Below are positions 1 to 5,533 of a DNA stretch of 53,228 nucleotides, in pieces (positions within the stretch are counted from its first letter, which is position 1; the number at the start of each line of letters is the position of its first letter). The DNA comes from Oscillibacter sp. MSJ-31 (lineage in GTDB: Bacteria > Bacillota > Clostridia > Oscillospirales > Oscillospiraceae): positions 1 to 53,228 of the forward strand of contig NZ_JAHLPT010000016.1 of assembly GCF_018918025.1 (NCBI RefSeq), given 5' to 3'. The notes beneath the pieces are model-generated. The model was not told the DNA's origin. It saw nothing but the letters and a program-made list of their open reading frames with translations, and made no database searches. The position numbers were made by a program, and so were the translations under genes.

Positions 1-288
1 ATCGCCCACGGCGAGATCTTTCTCACCACGGGCGGGAGGAGTATGGACCGGCGGCAGATATGGAGTGCAATGAAGCGCCTATGCCAAAAGGCGGGCGTCG
101 CGCCGTCGAAGGTGTTTCCGCACAATCTGCGCCATCTGTTTGCCACGGCGTACTATCGTGTGTACCACGACATCGTGAAGCTCGCGGATATGCTCGGTCA
201 CAGCTCCATCGAGACGACGCGCATCTATCTCATTGAGAGCGGCGCGGAGCACCAGCGGCAGCTGGAGCGGCTGGGGTTAGTCAGTTAG
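1..288 (+). CDS. Tyrosine recombinase/integrase, C-terminal catalytic part (5' end outside window)
   Basis: The reading frame is open from base 1 and ends at TAG 286-288, so only the last 95 residues are seen. They contain the tyrosine-recombinase signature in order: HNLRH (box II Arg/His), LGHSS (second His) and the RIYL segment that would hold the nucleophilic Tyr. The family cuts and rejoins DNA through a 3'-phosphotyrosine at short inverted-arm sites. The stop codon directly abuts a palindromic site at 290-307, one of three related sites downstream. A recombinase adjacent to such sites suggests it acts on them, which is inference. Whether the full gene is intact cannot be seen. Confidence 0.85.
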   Translation: MAHGEIFLTTGGRSMDRRQIWSAMKRLCQKAGVAPSKVFPHNLRHLFATAYYRVYHDIVKLADMLGHSSIETTRIYLIESGAEHQRQLERLGLVS

Positions 289-289
289 A

Positions 290-307
290 ACGGAATCGGT
301 ATTCCGT
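290..307 (+). repeat. Palindromic site L (ACGGAAT-CGGT-ATTCCGT)
   Basis: Seven-base arms ACGGAAT/ATTCCGT flank a 4-bp core CGGT. With flanking TTAGA/TCTAA the near-palindrome is about 27 bp. It is the exact reverse complement of the 18 bp at 531-548, so the two sites are inverted relative to each other. It starts two bases after the stop codon of the recombinase fragment. Confidence 0.85.
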
Positions 308-335
308 CTAAATTATATCTCAGCATACATAGCAC

Positions 336-363
336 TTGTGTCGTTTTCTGCTGAAAATATAAC
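336..363 (+). promoter_or_regulatory. Possible sigma-A promoter inside the segment bounded by inverted sites
   Basis: TTGTGT (336-341) and TATAAC (358-363) are separated by 16 bp and point right, toward the zinc-ribbon genes. The 222-bp segment between the sites at 290-307 and 531-548 has no credible gene and is AT-rich compared with the flanking genes. Transcription from here has not been shown. Confidence 0.4.
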
Positions 364-530
364 ATAATAGTCGGTCAAAATCAATAGTAAACCGATTAAG
401 GGCATGGAAAAATCAGTCTCAAAAAACCTTATTTTTGAGACCTGTACTTCTATACGCAAAATTCCCCTTTCAGCAACTCTTTATAGCCACTTTAGGGCAA
501 TGTTGCATCGGTTCGGTCGTAGGGCGTAGA

Positions 531-548
531 ACGGAATACCGATTCCGT
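531..548 (+). repeat. Palindromic site R1 (ACGGAAT-ACCG-ATTCCGT)
   Basis: Same arms as the site at 290-307 with the core reversed (ACCG instead of CGGT), giving a perfect 18-bp inverted repeat pair. Flanked by TAGA and CTTT. Confidence 0.85.
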
Positions 549-562
549 CTTTTTCATATAGA

Positions 563-580
563 ACAGAATACCGATTCCGT
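563..580 (+). repeat. Palindromic site R2 (ACAGAAT-ACCG-ATTCCGT)
   Basis: Third copy, with one arm mismatch, in the same orientation as 531-548 and 32 bp downstream of it. With flanks CATATAG and CTATGTG the imperfect palindrome extends to about 34 bp and reaches the start region of the first zinc-ribbon gene. Confidence 0.8.
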
Positions 581-600
581 CCTATGTGGGAAGTGAAAGC

Positions 601-1068
601 ATGGGGAAGAGCCTGCGCGAGTTCTGCACCGAGAACGGACGCGATGAGCTGCTGCGTCAATGGGACGCAGAGAAAAACGGTGACAAAACGCCGGATGATG
701 TTTCCCGCGGCAGCTCCGCAATGATTTGGTGGCGTTGTGCTCGCGGTCACTCCTTTCCCATGCGTGTTGCGTTACGCACAGCGCGAGAGCAAGGCTGTCC
801 CTACTGTTCGGGTCGAAAGGTCCTCGCCGGTTATAATGACCTTGCGACACTCGCGCCTGACGTCGCGAGCGAATGGCATCCAACGCTCAATGGCGAGCTG
901 ACGCCGGAAATGGTGACGGTTGGAAGCAGCAAGCCCGTGTGGTGGCAATGTCCGCGGGGCCATGTTTGGCGCACTCGTGTTGATACGCGCGCAGGCGCGC
1001 AGCACAGCGGCTGCCCTGTCTGTGCAGGAAATTGCCGAAAGCAGAAGAGTGTTCTTTATGGGAAGTGA
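601..1068 (+). CDS. Probable zinc-ribbon domain protein (two ribbons)
   Basis: 155 residues from ATG 601, which has a GGGAAG motif about 8 bases upstream. GTG 586 gives five more residues that align with the start of the next gene and is an alternative. The N-terminus reads GKSLREFCTENGRDELLRQW. Two units of the pattern V-GS-x-WW-x-C-x2-GH-x(n)-GCP-x-C follow, the hallmark of the 'probable zinc-ribbon' family (PF14311/DUF4379-type). Each unit supplies four metal ligands (C, H, C, C). In other proteins these units sit next to nuclease domains; no nuclease domain is visible here, so no function is assigned. The 3' end overlaps the start of the next gene, which looks like a longer paralogue. Confidence 0.75.
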   Translation: MGKSLREFCTENGRDELLRQWDAEKNGDKTPDDVSRGSSAMIWWRCARGHSFPMRVALRTAREQGCPYCSGRKVLAGYNDLATLAPDVASEWHPTLNGELTPEMVTVGSSKPVWWQCPRGHVWRTRVDTRAGAQHSGCPVCAGNCRKQKSVLYGK

Positions 1069-1972
1069 AAAAAGAGGGAAAAGCCTGCAAGCATTCTGCG
1101 CCGAAAGCGGTCGCGGCGAGCTGCTGCGCGAGTGGGACACGGAGAAAAACAGCGGCAAAACCCCATCCGATGTGTCGATGGGCAGCCATCAAAAGGTCTG
1201 GTGGCTCTGCCCCAAGGGGCATTCCTACTGCTCCGTGGTCAAAAGCCGTACACAGGGGACAGGCTGCCCTATTTGTGCCGGACGTGTTGTGCTGTCGGAT
1301 GAAAACTCTCTCGCGGCAAAGTATCCCGCGCTTGTTGCCGAATGGGATGCGGAAAAGAATGCTCCCCTATTACCGACGCAAGTTGCTTCAGGTACACAAC
1401 AAAAAGCATGGTGGCTCTGCCCCAAGGGACATAGCTATTTCTCATCTATAGCATCCCGTGCGCGTGGCTCGGGCTGTCCGGTCTGCGCAGGGCAATCGGT
1501 CATCCCCGGCAAAAACGACCTCGCCTCACAATATCCGCAGCTTGCCGCACAATGGGACCGAAAGAAAAACGGCAAACTGACACCGGAGATGGTGGCACCA
1601 AAGGCCAACCGCCGTGTGTGGTGGCACTGTAAAAAGCGGCACTCCTTTTACTCCAGCGTTACACATCGCGTAAAAGATCAAAGCGGTTGCCCGTACTGCG
1701 CTGGTCGAAAGGTGCTCGCCGGTTTCAATGATCTCGCGACAAAAGAGCCGGTGATTGCCTCGCAGTGGCATCCAACGCTCAATGGTGAGCTTACACCACA
1801 GCAGGTAACATCTGGCAGCCGTCGAAGGGCGTGGTGGCTATGTGAGAACAGCCACGCTTGGAGCGCTGTGATTTGCAGCCGCACAGGAAAGCAAAGATGC
1901 GGTTGTCCGGTCTGTGCAGGTAGACCTTTGAGCCAATGTACAGCGATTCTAAGTGAATCTCCGGCAAAATGA
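1058..1972 (+). CDS. Probable zinc-ribbon domain protein (four ribbons)
   Basis: 304 residues from ATG 1058, overlapping the previous gene by 11 bp. The start is supported by alignment of MGSEKRGKSLQAFCAESGR with the paralogue upstream. Four repeats of roughly 65 residues carry WW-x-C-x2-(G/R)H and GCP-x-C motifs; the third and fourth have RH or SH where the others have GH. Between ribbons runs a conserved linker of the form NDLA-(x)-P-x-A-x-W-(D/H)-x5-N-x-LTP. The layout suggests growth and loss of repeats after gene duplication. A DNA- or RNA-binding role is an inference from ribbon families only. A CCGCGG...CCGCGG hairpin (1983-1998) follows the stop codon. Confidence 0.75.
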   Translation: MGSEKRGKSLQAFCAESGRGELLREWDTEKNSGKTPSDVSMGSHQKVWWLCPKGHSYCSVVKSRTQGTGCPICAGRVVLSDENSLAAKYPALVAEWDAEKNAPLLPTQVASGTQQKAWWLCPKGHSYFSSIASRARGSGCPVCAGQSVIPGKNDLASQYPQLAAQWDRKKNGKLTPEMVAPKANRRVWWHCKKRHSFYSSVTHRVKDQSGCPYCAGRKVLAGFNDLATKEPVIASQWHPTLNGELTPQQVTSGSRRRAWWLCENSHAWSAVICSRTGKQRCGCPVCAGRPLSQCTAILSESPAK

Positions 1973-2024
1973 GTATCCCAAACCGCGGGGAGCCGCGGAA
2001 AATATAAACTGTAGGAGGACCATT

Positions 2025-2213
2025 ATGAAACATAAGCTACTATCCATCTTGCTGTCACTCTCTCTCGTGATCAGCTTGCTACCTACCGTCGCTTTGGCGG
2101 CAGAGGGTATAACAGAGGTTAAGTTCACACCTCATGGCGGTACCGAAGTTGCCTATATGAAGGCCGAAGATGCAAACGGCAATATTACGCTGTATGCTCG
2201 GCGCTTCTGGTAA
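2025..2213 (+). pseudogene. 5' remnant of a secreted-protein gene (signal peptide plus about 35 residues)
   Basis: A strong ribosome binding site (GTAGGAGG) precedes ATG 2025. Residues 1-25 form a textbook signal peptide: Lys-rich start, then a Leu/Ile/Val/Ser core ending VALAAEG. The mature part is only about 37 residues (VKFTPHGGTEVAYMKAEDANG...) and stops where the sequence switches to a Spo0A-C-like coding region in another frame. The size is far below that of typical exported surface proteins with such a start, so I read it as the 5' fragment of a truncated gene. Confidence 0.6.
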
Positions 2214-2487
2214 GCTGGCAGGCTTTCGCCAGACAGCGTACATGATCGAACAGGCACGGGAGCACCCCGAATGCGTTGAACTCATTACCAAGCGTCTCTA
2301 TCGGGATACCGCGCGGGTATTTCATACGTCGAGCAACTGCGTGGAGCGCAATTTGCGGACAGTGATTCAAACGTGCTGGAGGTATCCGGACCACAGTTTT
2401 CTGAACCTTATCATGGGCATCCCTTTGGTGCAGCCACCGACCAATACGCAGTTTATTGATATGCTGGCAGCATATCTCCGTGACTGA
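2194..2487 (+). CDS. Spo0A C-terminal DNA-binding-domain protein, N-terminally truncated
   Basis: 97 residues from ATG 2194; ATG 2170 in the same frame is possible but would translate sequence belonging to the upstream remnant. The core ITKRLYRDTARVFHTSS-x-CVERNLRTVIQTCW matches the recognition-helix region of Spo0A (B. subtilis [32 protein letters not shown]), and the end PPTNTQFIDMLAAYLRD matches PTNSEFIAMVADKLR. The receiver domain of Spo0A is absent, as in the small stand-alone Spo0A-C proteins common on clostridial mobile DNA. The first helix expected before LG-x-SGKLAGFRQ is missing, and the coding sequence is fused out of frame to a signal-peptide gene fragment. The gene may therefore be inactive or translated from a weak start. 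Confidence 0.7.
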   Translation: MLGASGKLAGFRQTAYMIEQAREHPECVELITKRLYRDTARVFHTSSNCVERNLRTVIQTCWRYPDHSFLNLIMGIPLVQPPTNTQFIDMLAAYLRD

Positions 2488-2499
2488 TGCAAAGGGGAA

Positions 2500-2520
2500 A
2501 AGGCGGCAGGATGCCGCCTT
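2500..2520 (+). terminator. Hairpin after the Spo0A-C gene
   Basis: Nine-base stem AAGGCGGCA/TGCCGCCTT with a 3-base loop, 13 bp after the stop codon. The run of T is short (followed by CCCG), so termination may be weak. Confidence 0.5.
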
Positions 2521-2539
2521 TCCCGATAGGACCTTTCAA

Positions 2540-2935
2540 TGTTGCCGCCGGTTGGCATGGGCGCACTATGAGCAATGCGCTCATGCGAGCTGGCGACAGC
2601 CGAGAACTGAATAGGTCAACCGGATACGTTTGATGTGCAGCCCGAAAGGGAAAAGCCGTGCGAAAGGGACAGGCCATGATCCCGCCGAGAAAGGAGGAAA
2701 AGGGGGAGCGGTCCTTTGACGCACAGCAGGCCGTGGCGGGCCTGTGGCGATGATCTGTACGTCAGGATAATGATACATTCGCCCAGCCACAGTCCGAGCG
2801 TGAAGCGGTCCTGACGGACCGTGAGCCGTCGCAGGCAATGGGGGCGATCTGCGAGAACCGCAGGGGGTGAGAGTCCCATGCAGGTGGTGCCAGCCGCCGT
2901 CCGGTCTGTTCCTGAAACCATGTCAGCAGTTTACA
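2540..2935 (+). ncRNA. Non-coding stretch, possibly a structured mobile-element RNA
   Basis: About 400 bp without a convincing gene but rich in short hairpins: CTGCGAGAACCGCAG near 2850, GGGGTGAGAGTCCC near 2864 and a GCCGAAAGGG-type tetraloop near 2640. The GTGAGAGTCC element and GNRA-like loops recall group II intron domain I or HEARO-type (IsrB-associated) RNAs. No intron-encoded protein, domain V or IsrB gene is present, so this is at most a remnant or orphan RNA. The assignment is tentative, and the strand is inferred from where the GTGAGAGTCC motif reads. A covariance-model search would decide it. Confidence 0.3.
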
Positions 2936-2946
2936 AACAATATTTC

Positions 2947-2977
2947 AAAACCGCGTCTGCATGAGGACGCGGTTTTT
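2947..2977 (+). terminator. Rho-independent terminator
   Basis: Stem AAAACCGCGTC/GACGCGGTTTT with an eight-base loop followed by T. It separates the putative RNA region from the small gene at 3012. Confidence 0.75.
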
Positions 2978-3011
2978 GTCGATTTCAGACGGTTTACATG
3001 GAGGACTCGAA

Positions 3012-3194
3012 ATGAAGAAGAGCACAAGTAAGAAAAGCGCGCGTGTTCCAAAGAAAACTGAGCCGTTTTATATAGACGGCTGCAAGGTTATGGTGCGGTA
3101 TCAGAAAGAGAATAATCCGCAAGTGGTACAGTCCGTTCGGTCGATTTTGGTATCTGCGGCCACCAGTGTCAAAAATTGTGGAAATTTGCAATAA
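3012..3194 (+). CDS. Small basic protein upstream of the serine recombinase
   Basis: 60 residues from ATG 3012, with GGAGGA 8 bases upstream. A lysine/serine-rich N-terminus (KKSTSKKSARVPKK) is followed by FYIDGCKVMVRYQKENNPQVVQSVRSIL. Small proteins of this type commonly sit just before large serine recombinases on clostridial transposons (TnpW-like position), but I cannot assign a role. The C-terminus (SVKNCGNLQ) may differ from relatives because of a late frameshift; this is a suspicion without an alignment. Confidence 0.55.
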   Translation: MKKSTSKKSARVPKKTEPFYIDGCKVMVRYQKENNPQVVQSVRSILVSAATSVKNCGNLQ

Positions 3195-3288
3195 TTCTTC
3201 GATTATGAGATAATATAGGTGTAGATATGAACCTTGAAAATTGAATTGGAAGTCATATATACACCTTCGCCAAGAAAGCGAGGAATAT

Positions 3289-4935
3289 ATGATTTTATCG
3301 AACACAGATTTAGAGAAAAAACGTGTCTATTGCCTATATCGTGTCTCAACCTTAGAGCAGGTGGAAAAGGACGACATTCCCATGCAGAGAAAGCGCTGTC
3401 GGGAATACTGTCAGCAAATGGGAACGTGGGAGATCGTCAAGGAGTTTTCGGAAAAGGGTATTTCAGGTTTCAAGGTATCTGCAAAGGACCGTGACGCCAT
3501 TTTGGAAATTCAGAAAGATGCCCTGCAAGGAAAGTTTGATATTCTCCTTGTGTTCATGTTCGACCGTTTAGGCCGCCGCGACGACGAGACGCCGTTTGTT
3601 GTAGAGTGGTTTGTCAAGAATGGCATTGAGGTATGGAGCGCGACCGAGGGACAGCAGAGGTTTGATACCCATGTGGACAAGCTCCTGAACTACATCCGCT
3701 ATTGGCAGGCATCCGGTGAGAGCATCAAGACCTCTATCCGTACCAAGACGAGGATCGGTCAGCTCACCGAAGAGGGCCACTACACCGGCGGGATGATCCC
3801 TTACGGCTATCGCCCCATCAATAGAGGACGAACGAACAAGCGCAATAAGGAAGTTTATGATTTGGAGATCGTTCCGGATGAGGCGGAGATCGTGCGGCTT
3901 ATCTTTCAGAAGTGCGTGTTTGAGGGCTATGGAGCGCAGCGCCTTTGCAATTTCCTGTCCGAACAGGGAATCCGTAATCAGCGCGGTGGAAATATCCCGA
4001 CAACGACCATCAACCGCATTCTTAAAAATGTACTCTATACGGGAATTATCAGCAACGGCGAAAGCAAGTCCGAGCCTATTGAGGAACTGCGTATCGTTGA
4101 TGATGATATTTTCCGCAGAGCGCAAGAGGTGTTGGAAAAACGCAAGACACACCACAATGAAGTCCCGCTCAACACGCGCGGGCAGTCCTTGCTGGTGGGA
4201 AACATCTATTGCGGTCACTGCGGCGGTCGGCTCACGCTGACAACGAGCGGCAGAAAGTATGTGCGAAAGGACGGCACCGTTCGCCGTGAGGTCCGCGCCC
4301 GCTACCAATGCCATTACAACAAGCGGCACCCTGGGGCGTGTGATGGGCAGTCTGGCTACGGTGTGACAAAGCTGGACGCCATCGTAGACCGTGTGATCCG
4401 TATGCAATTTGAGCACATCAAGAATGCCCCTGCACAAGCGATCGTTCGGGAACAGCAGGCGCGAGACGTTGAATTGGCTACGGCAAAGCTGAAACTGGCA
4501 CAGGATAACCAGCGAAACAAAATGCGGGAGTACGAAGCACTAAAGGCCGAGGGTATCAAGGTTGCACAAGGCATCAGCAAGTTCAACGTGGACTTTCTCA
4601 ACAGCCTTGTAACGGAAACACAGGCCGCGCTGAAAGCGGCTGAGACAGCCGTTGAAGAAGCGCAGCAGTCTCTTGAGCACTGCATCGCCAGTACACAGAG
4701 CATACAGGCCGAATACTCGCAAATCGTGAGCTGGGCCGAAATGTACGATAACTGCTCCTTTGAGGCGAAGAAAATGATCGTCGCGCAGTTTGTAAAGGGC
4801 GTGTATGTTCATAAGGACTATGAGATAGAGATAGAGTTTAACGTATCCTTTGAGGACTTCAAGGTGTTTACTTTGGAGCAGGAAACGCAAAAAAAGCAGA
4901 AGTCCGAAGCATCTCTGCTTCAGACTTCTGCTTGA
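3289..4935 (+). CDS. Large serine recombinase (resolvase/invertase family)
   Basis: 548 residues from ATG 3289, chosen because GAGGAA lies 4-9 bases upstream; an in-frame ATG at 3241 has no such site. Residues about 13-150 form the resolvase catalytic domain: YCLYRVST with the nucleophile Ser20, and FDRLGRRDDE for the arginine cluster. A recombinase domain follows (GGMIPYGY...EIVRLIF...RNQRGGNIPTTTINRILKNVLYTG), then a zinc ribbon (CGHCGGRL...CHYNKRHPGACDG), then a long coiled coil (about residues 400-490) typical of serine integrases. Such enzymes integrate and excise mobile elements. The last codons and stop overlap the inverted-repeat terminator of the tRNA gene on the other strand, and TGA 4933-4935 touches the tRNA 3' end. 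Confidence 0.9.
   Translation: MILSNTDLEKKRVYCLYRVSTLEQVEKDDIPMQRKRCREYCQQMGTWEIVKEFSEKGISGFKVSAKDRDAILEIQKDALQGKFDILLVFMFDRLGRRDDETPFVVEWFVKNGIEVWSATEGQQRFDTHVDKLLNYIRYWQASGESIKTSIRTKTRIGQLTEEGHYTGGMIPYGYRPINRGRTNKRNKEVYDLEIVPDEAEIVRLIFQKCVFEGYGAQRLCNFLSEQGIRNQRGGNIPTTTINRILKNVLYTGIISNGESKSEPIEELRIVDDDIFRRAQEVLEKRKTHHNEVPLNTRGQSLLVGNIYCGHCGGRLTLTTSGRKYVRKDGTVRREVRARYQCHYNKRHPGACDGQSGYGVTKLDAIVDRVIRMQFEHIKNAPAQAIVREQQARDVELATAKLKLAQDNQRNKMREYEALKAEGIKVAQGISKFNVDFLNSLVTETQAALKAAETAVEEAQQSLEHCIASTQSIQAEYSQIVSWAEMYDNCSFEAKKMIVAQFVKGVYVHKDYEIEIEFNVSFEDFKVFTLEQETQKKQKSEASLLQTSA
4889..4931 (-). terminator. Terminator of the tRNA-Ala transcript, lying inside the recombinase 3' end
   Basis: On the minus strand a 15-base near-perfect stem (arms 4917-4931 and 4896-4910, loop 4911-4916) is followed by a run of T (complement of 4889-4895). 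It begins four bases after the tRNA CCA end. On the plus strand the same bases encode the recombinase C-terminus KKQKSEASLLQTSA. Confidence 0.85.
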
Positions 4936-5011
4936 TGGTGGACCTGAAGGGATTCGAACCCACGACCTTACGGATGCGAACCGTACGCTCTCCCAACTGA
5001 GCTACAGGCCC
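4936..5011 (-). tRNA. tRNA-Ala (anticodon CGC)
   Basis: Read on the minus strand: acceptor stem GGGCCTG/CAGGTCC, D-arm GCTCAGTTGGGAGAGC, anticodon stem TACGG/CCGTA with loop TTCGCAT (anticodon CGC, reading GCG), TTCGAAT T-loop, and an encoded CCA. The G3:U70 wobble pair, the alanine identity element, is present. One T-stem pair (50-64) looks mismatched. 76 nt in total. Its terminator overlaps the serine recombinase gene. Confidence 0.92.
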
Positions 5012-5021
5012 GTAACTATAC

Positions 5022-5097
5022 CGTATGGGATACCATACGAGTTACCTGACTAACTATTAAATTGAGATGTAACCCGAATGCGTAGCATTTGAGTTAC
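5022..5097. repeat. Two hairpins between the tRNA gene and its first partial copy
   Basis: CGTATGG/CCATACG (5022-5039, 4-base loop) and an imperfect stem GTAAC..GAATG/CATTT..GTTAC (5069-5097). The stretch has no gene; the hairpins could be recombinase or processing sites, function unknown. Confidence 0.5.
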
Positions 5098-5134
5098 CGG
5101 ACCAAAAGTGGGGGCTAAAACCATACCGCTTGCG

Positions 5135-5156
5135 CTCCCAACTGAGCTACAGGCCC
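5135..5156 (-). repeat. Partial duplicate of the tRNA-Ala 5' end (copy 2)
   Basis: On the minus strand the first 22 bases (GGGCCTGTAGCTCAGTTGGG...) equal the acceptor 5' strand and D-arm of the tRNA at 4936-5011. The sequence then diverges with no anticodon or T-arm, so it is a fragment and not a tRNA. Confidence 0.75.
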
Positions 5157-5217
5157 AAATATTAACTTGGCTGAAAATATCGATCATCAAGTGGGCCCGC
5201 TTTATGTCGGGATCGCC

Positions 5218-5240
5218 CTCCCAGACTGAGCTACAGGCCC
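5218..5240 (-). repeat. Partial duplicate of the tRNA-Ala 5' end (copy 3)
   Basis: The first 15 bases (GGGCCTGTAGCTCAG) are identical to the tRNA 5' end, then an insertion and divergence. The three copies of the shared 15 bp start at 4997, 5142 and 5226. Confidence 0.7.
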
Positions 5241-5321
5241 ATGAACTTTTCAGCCCGCATATCATACCACAGCTTTTCTCATTTGTGAAGTCCTTTTTTC
5301 ACTTTTTTCAAAAAATTTTTG

Positions 5322-5350
5322 TTGCCTTTCCGAGAGCCGTATCGTATAAT
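5322..5350 (+). promoter_or_regulatory. Promoter of the SRP RNA gene
   Basis: TTGCCT (5322-5327), 17 bp spacer, perfect TATAAT (5345-5350). Transcription would start near 5357, a few bases before the closing stem of the SRP RNA. Confidence 0.8.
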
Positions 5351-5361
5351 ATCTTTTGTTA

Positions 5362-5505
5362 TCCGTCCTCCGCATACAGCTGCGGGATCGGTCTTGCGCA
5401 ATGAATGCCCGCGAACCATGTCAGGCGGGGAACCGAGCAGCATTAAGCGGGACCAGTCATGTGCCGCAAGGGCGCCGGTCACGCAGCTGTATACGGAGGA
5501 CCTTT
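5362..5505 (+). ncRNA. ffs: Signal recognition particle RNA (SRP/4.5S-type, scRNA)
   Basis: The conserved SRP S-domain is present: ATGTCAGGCGGGGAACCGAGCAGC and then ATTAAGC (about 5417-5449). A long closing stem pairs 5365-5384 with 5482-5501 with one mismatch (CCGCATACAGCTGCG with CGCAGCTGTATACGG). This RNA binds Ffh and the signal peptide of nascent chains. A location directly upstream of dnaX is the same as for scr in Bacillus subtilis. No Alu domain is evident, so this is the shorter bacterial form. The ends are estimated from the stem. Confidence 0.88.
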
Positions 5506-5533
5506 TCTATCCTCACGAAAGGGGCAATGTGGT

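Noticed and set aside
5135-5240. Two additional tRNA genes
   Set aside because: Only the 5' 15-22 bases match; no anticodon stem, T-arm or acceptor 3' strand follows.
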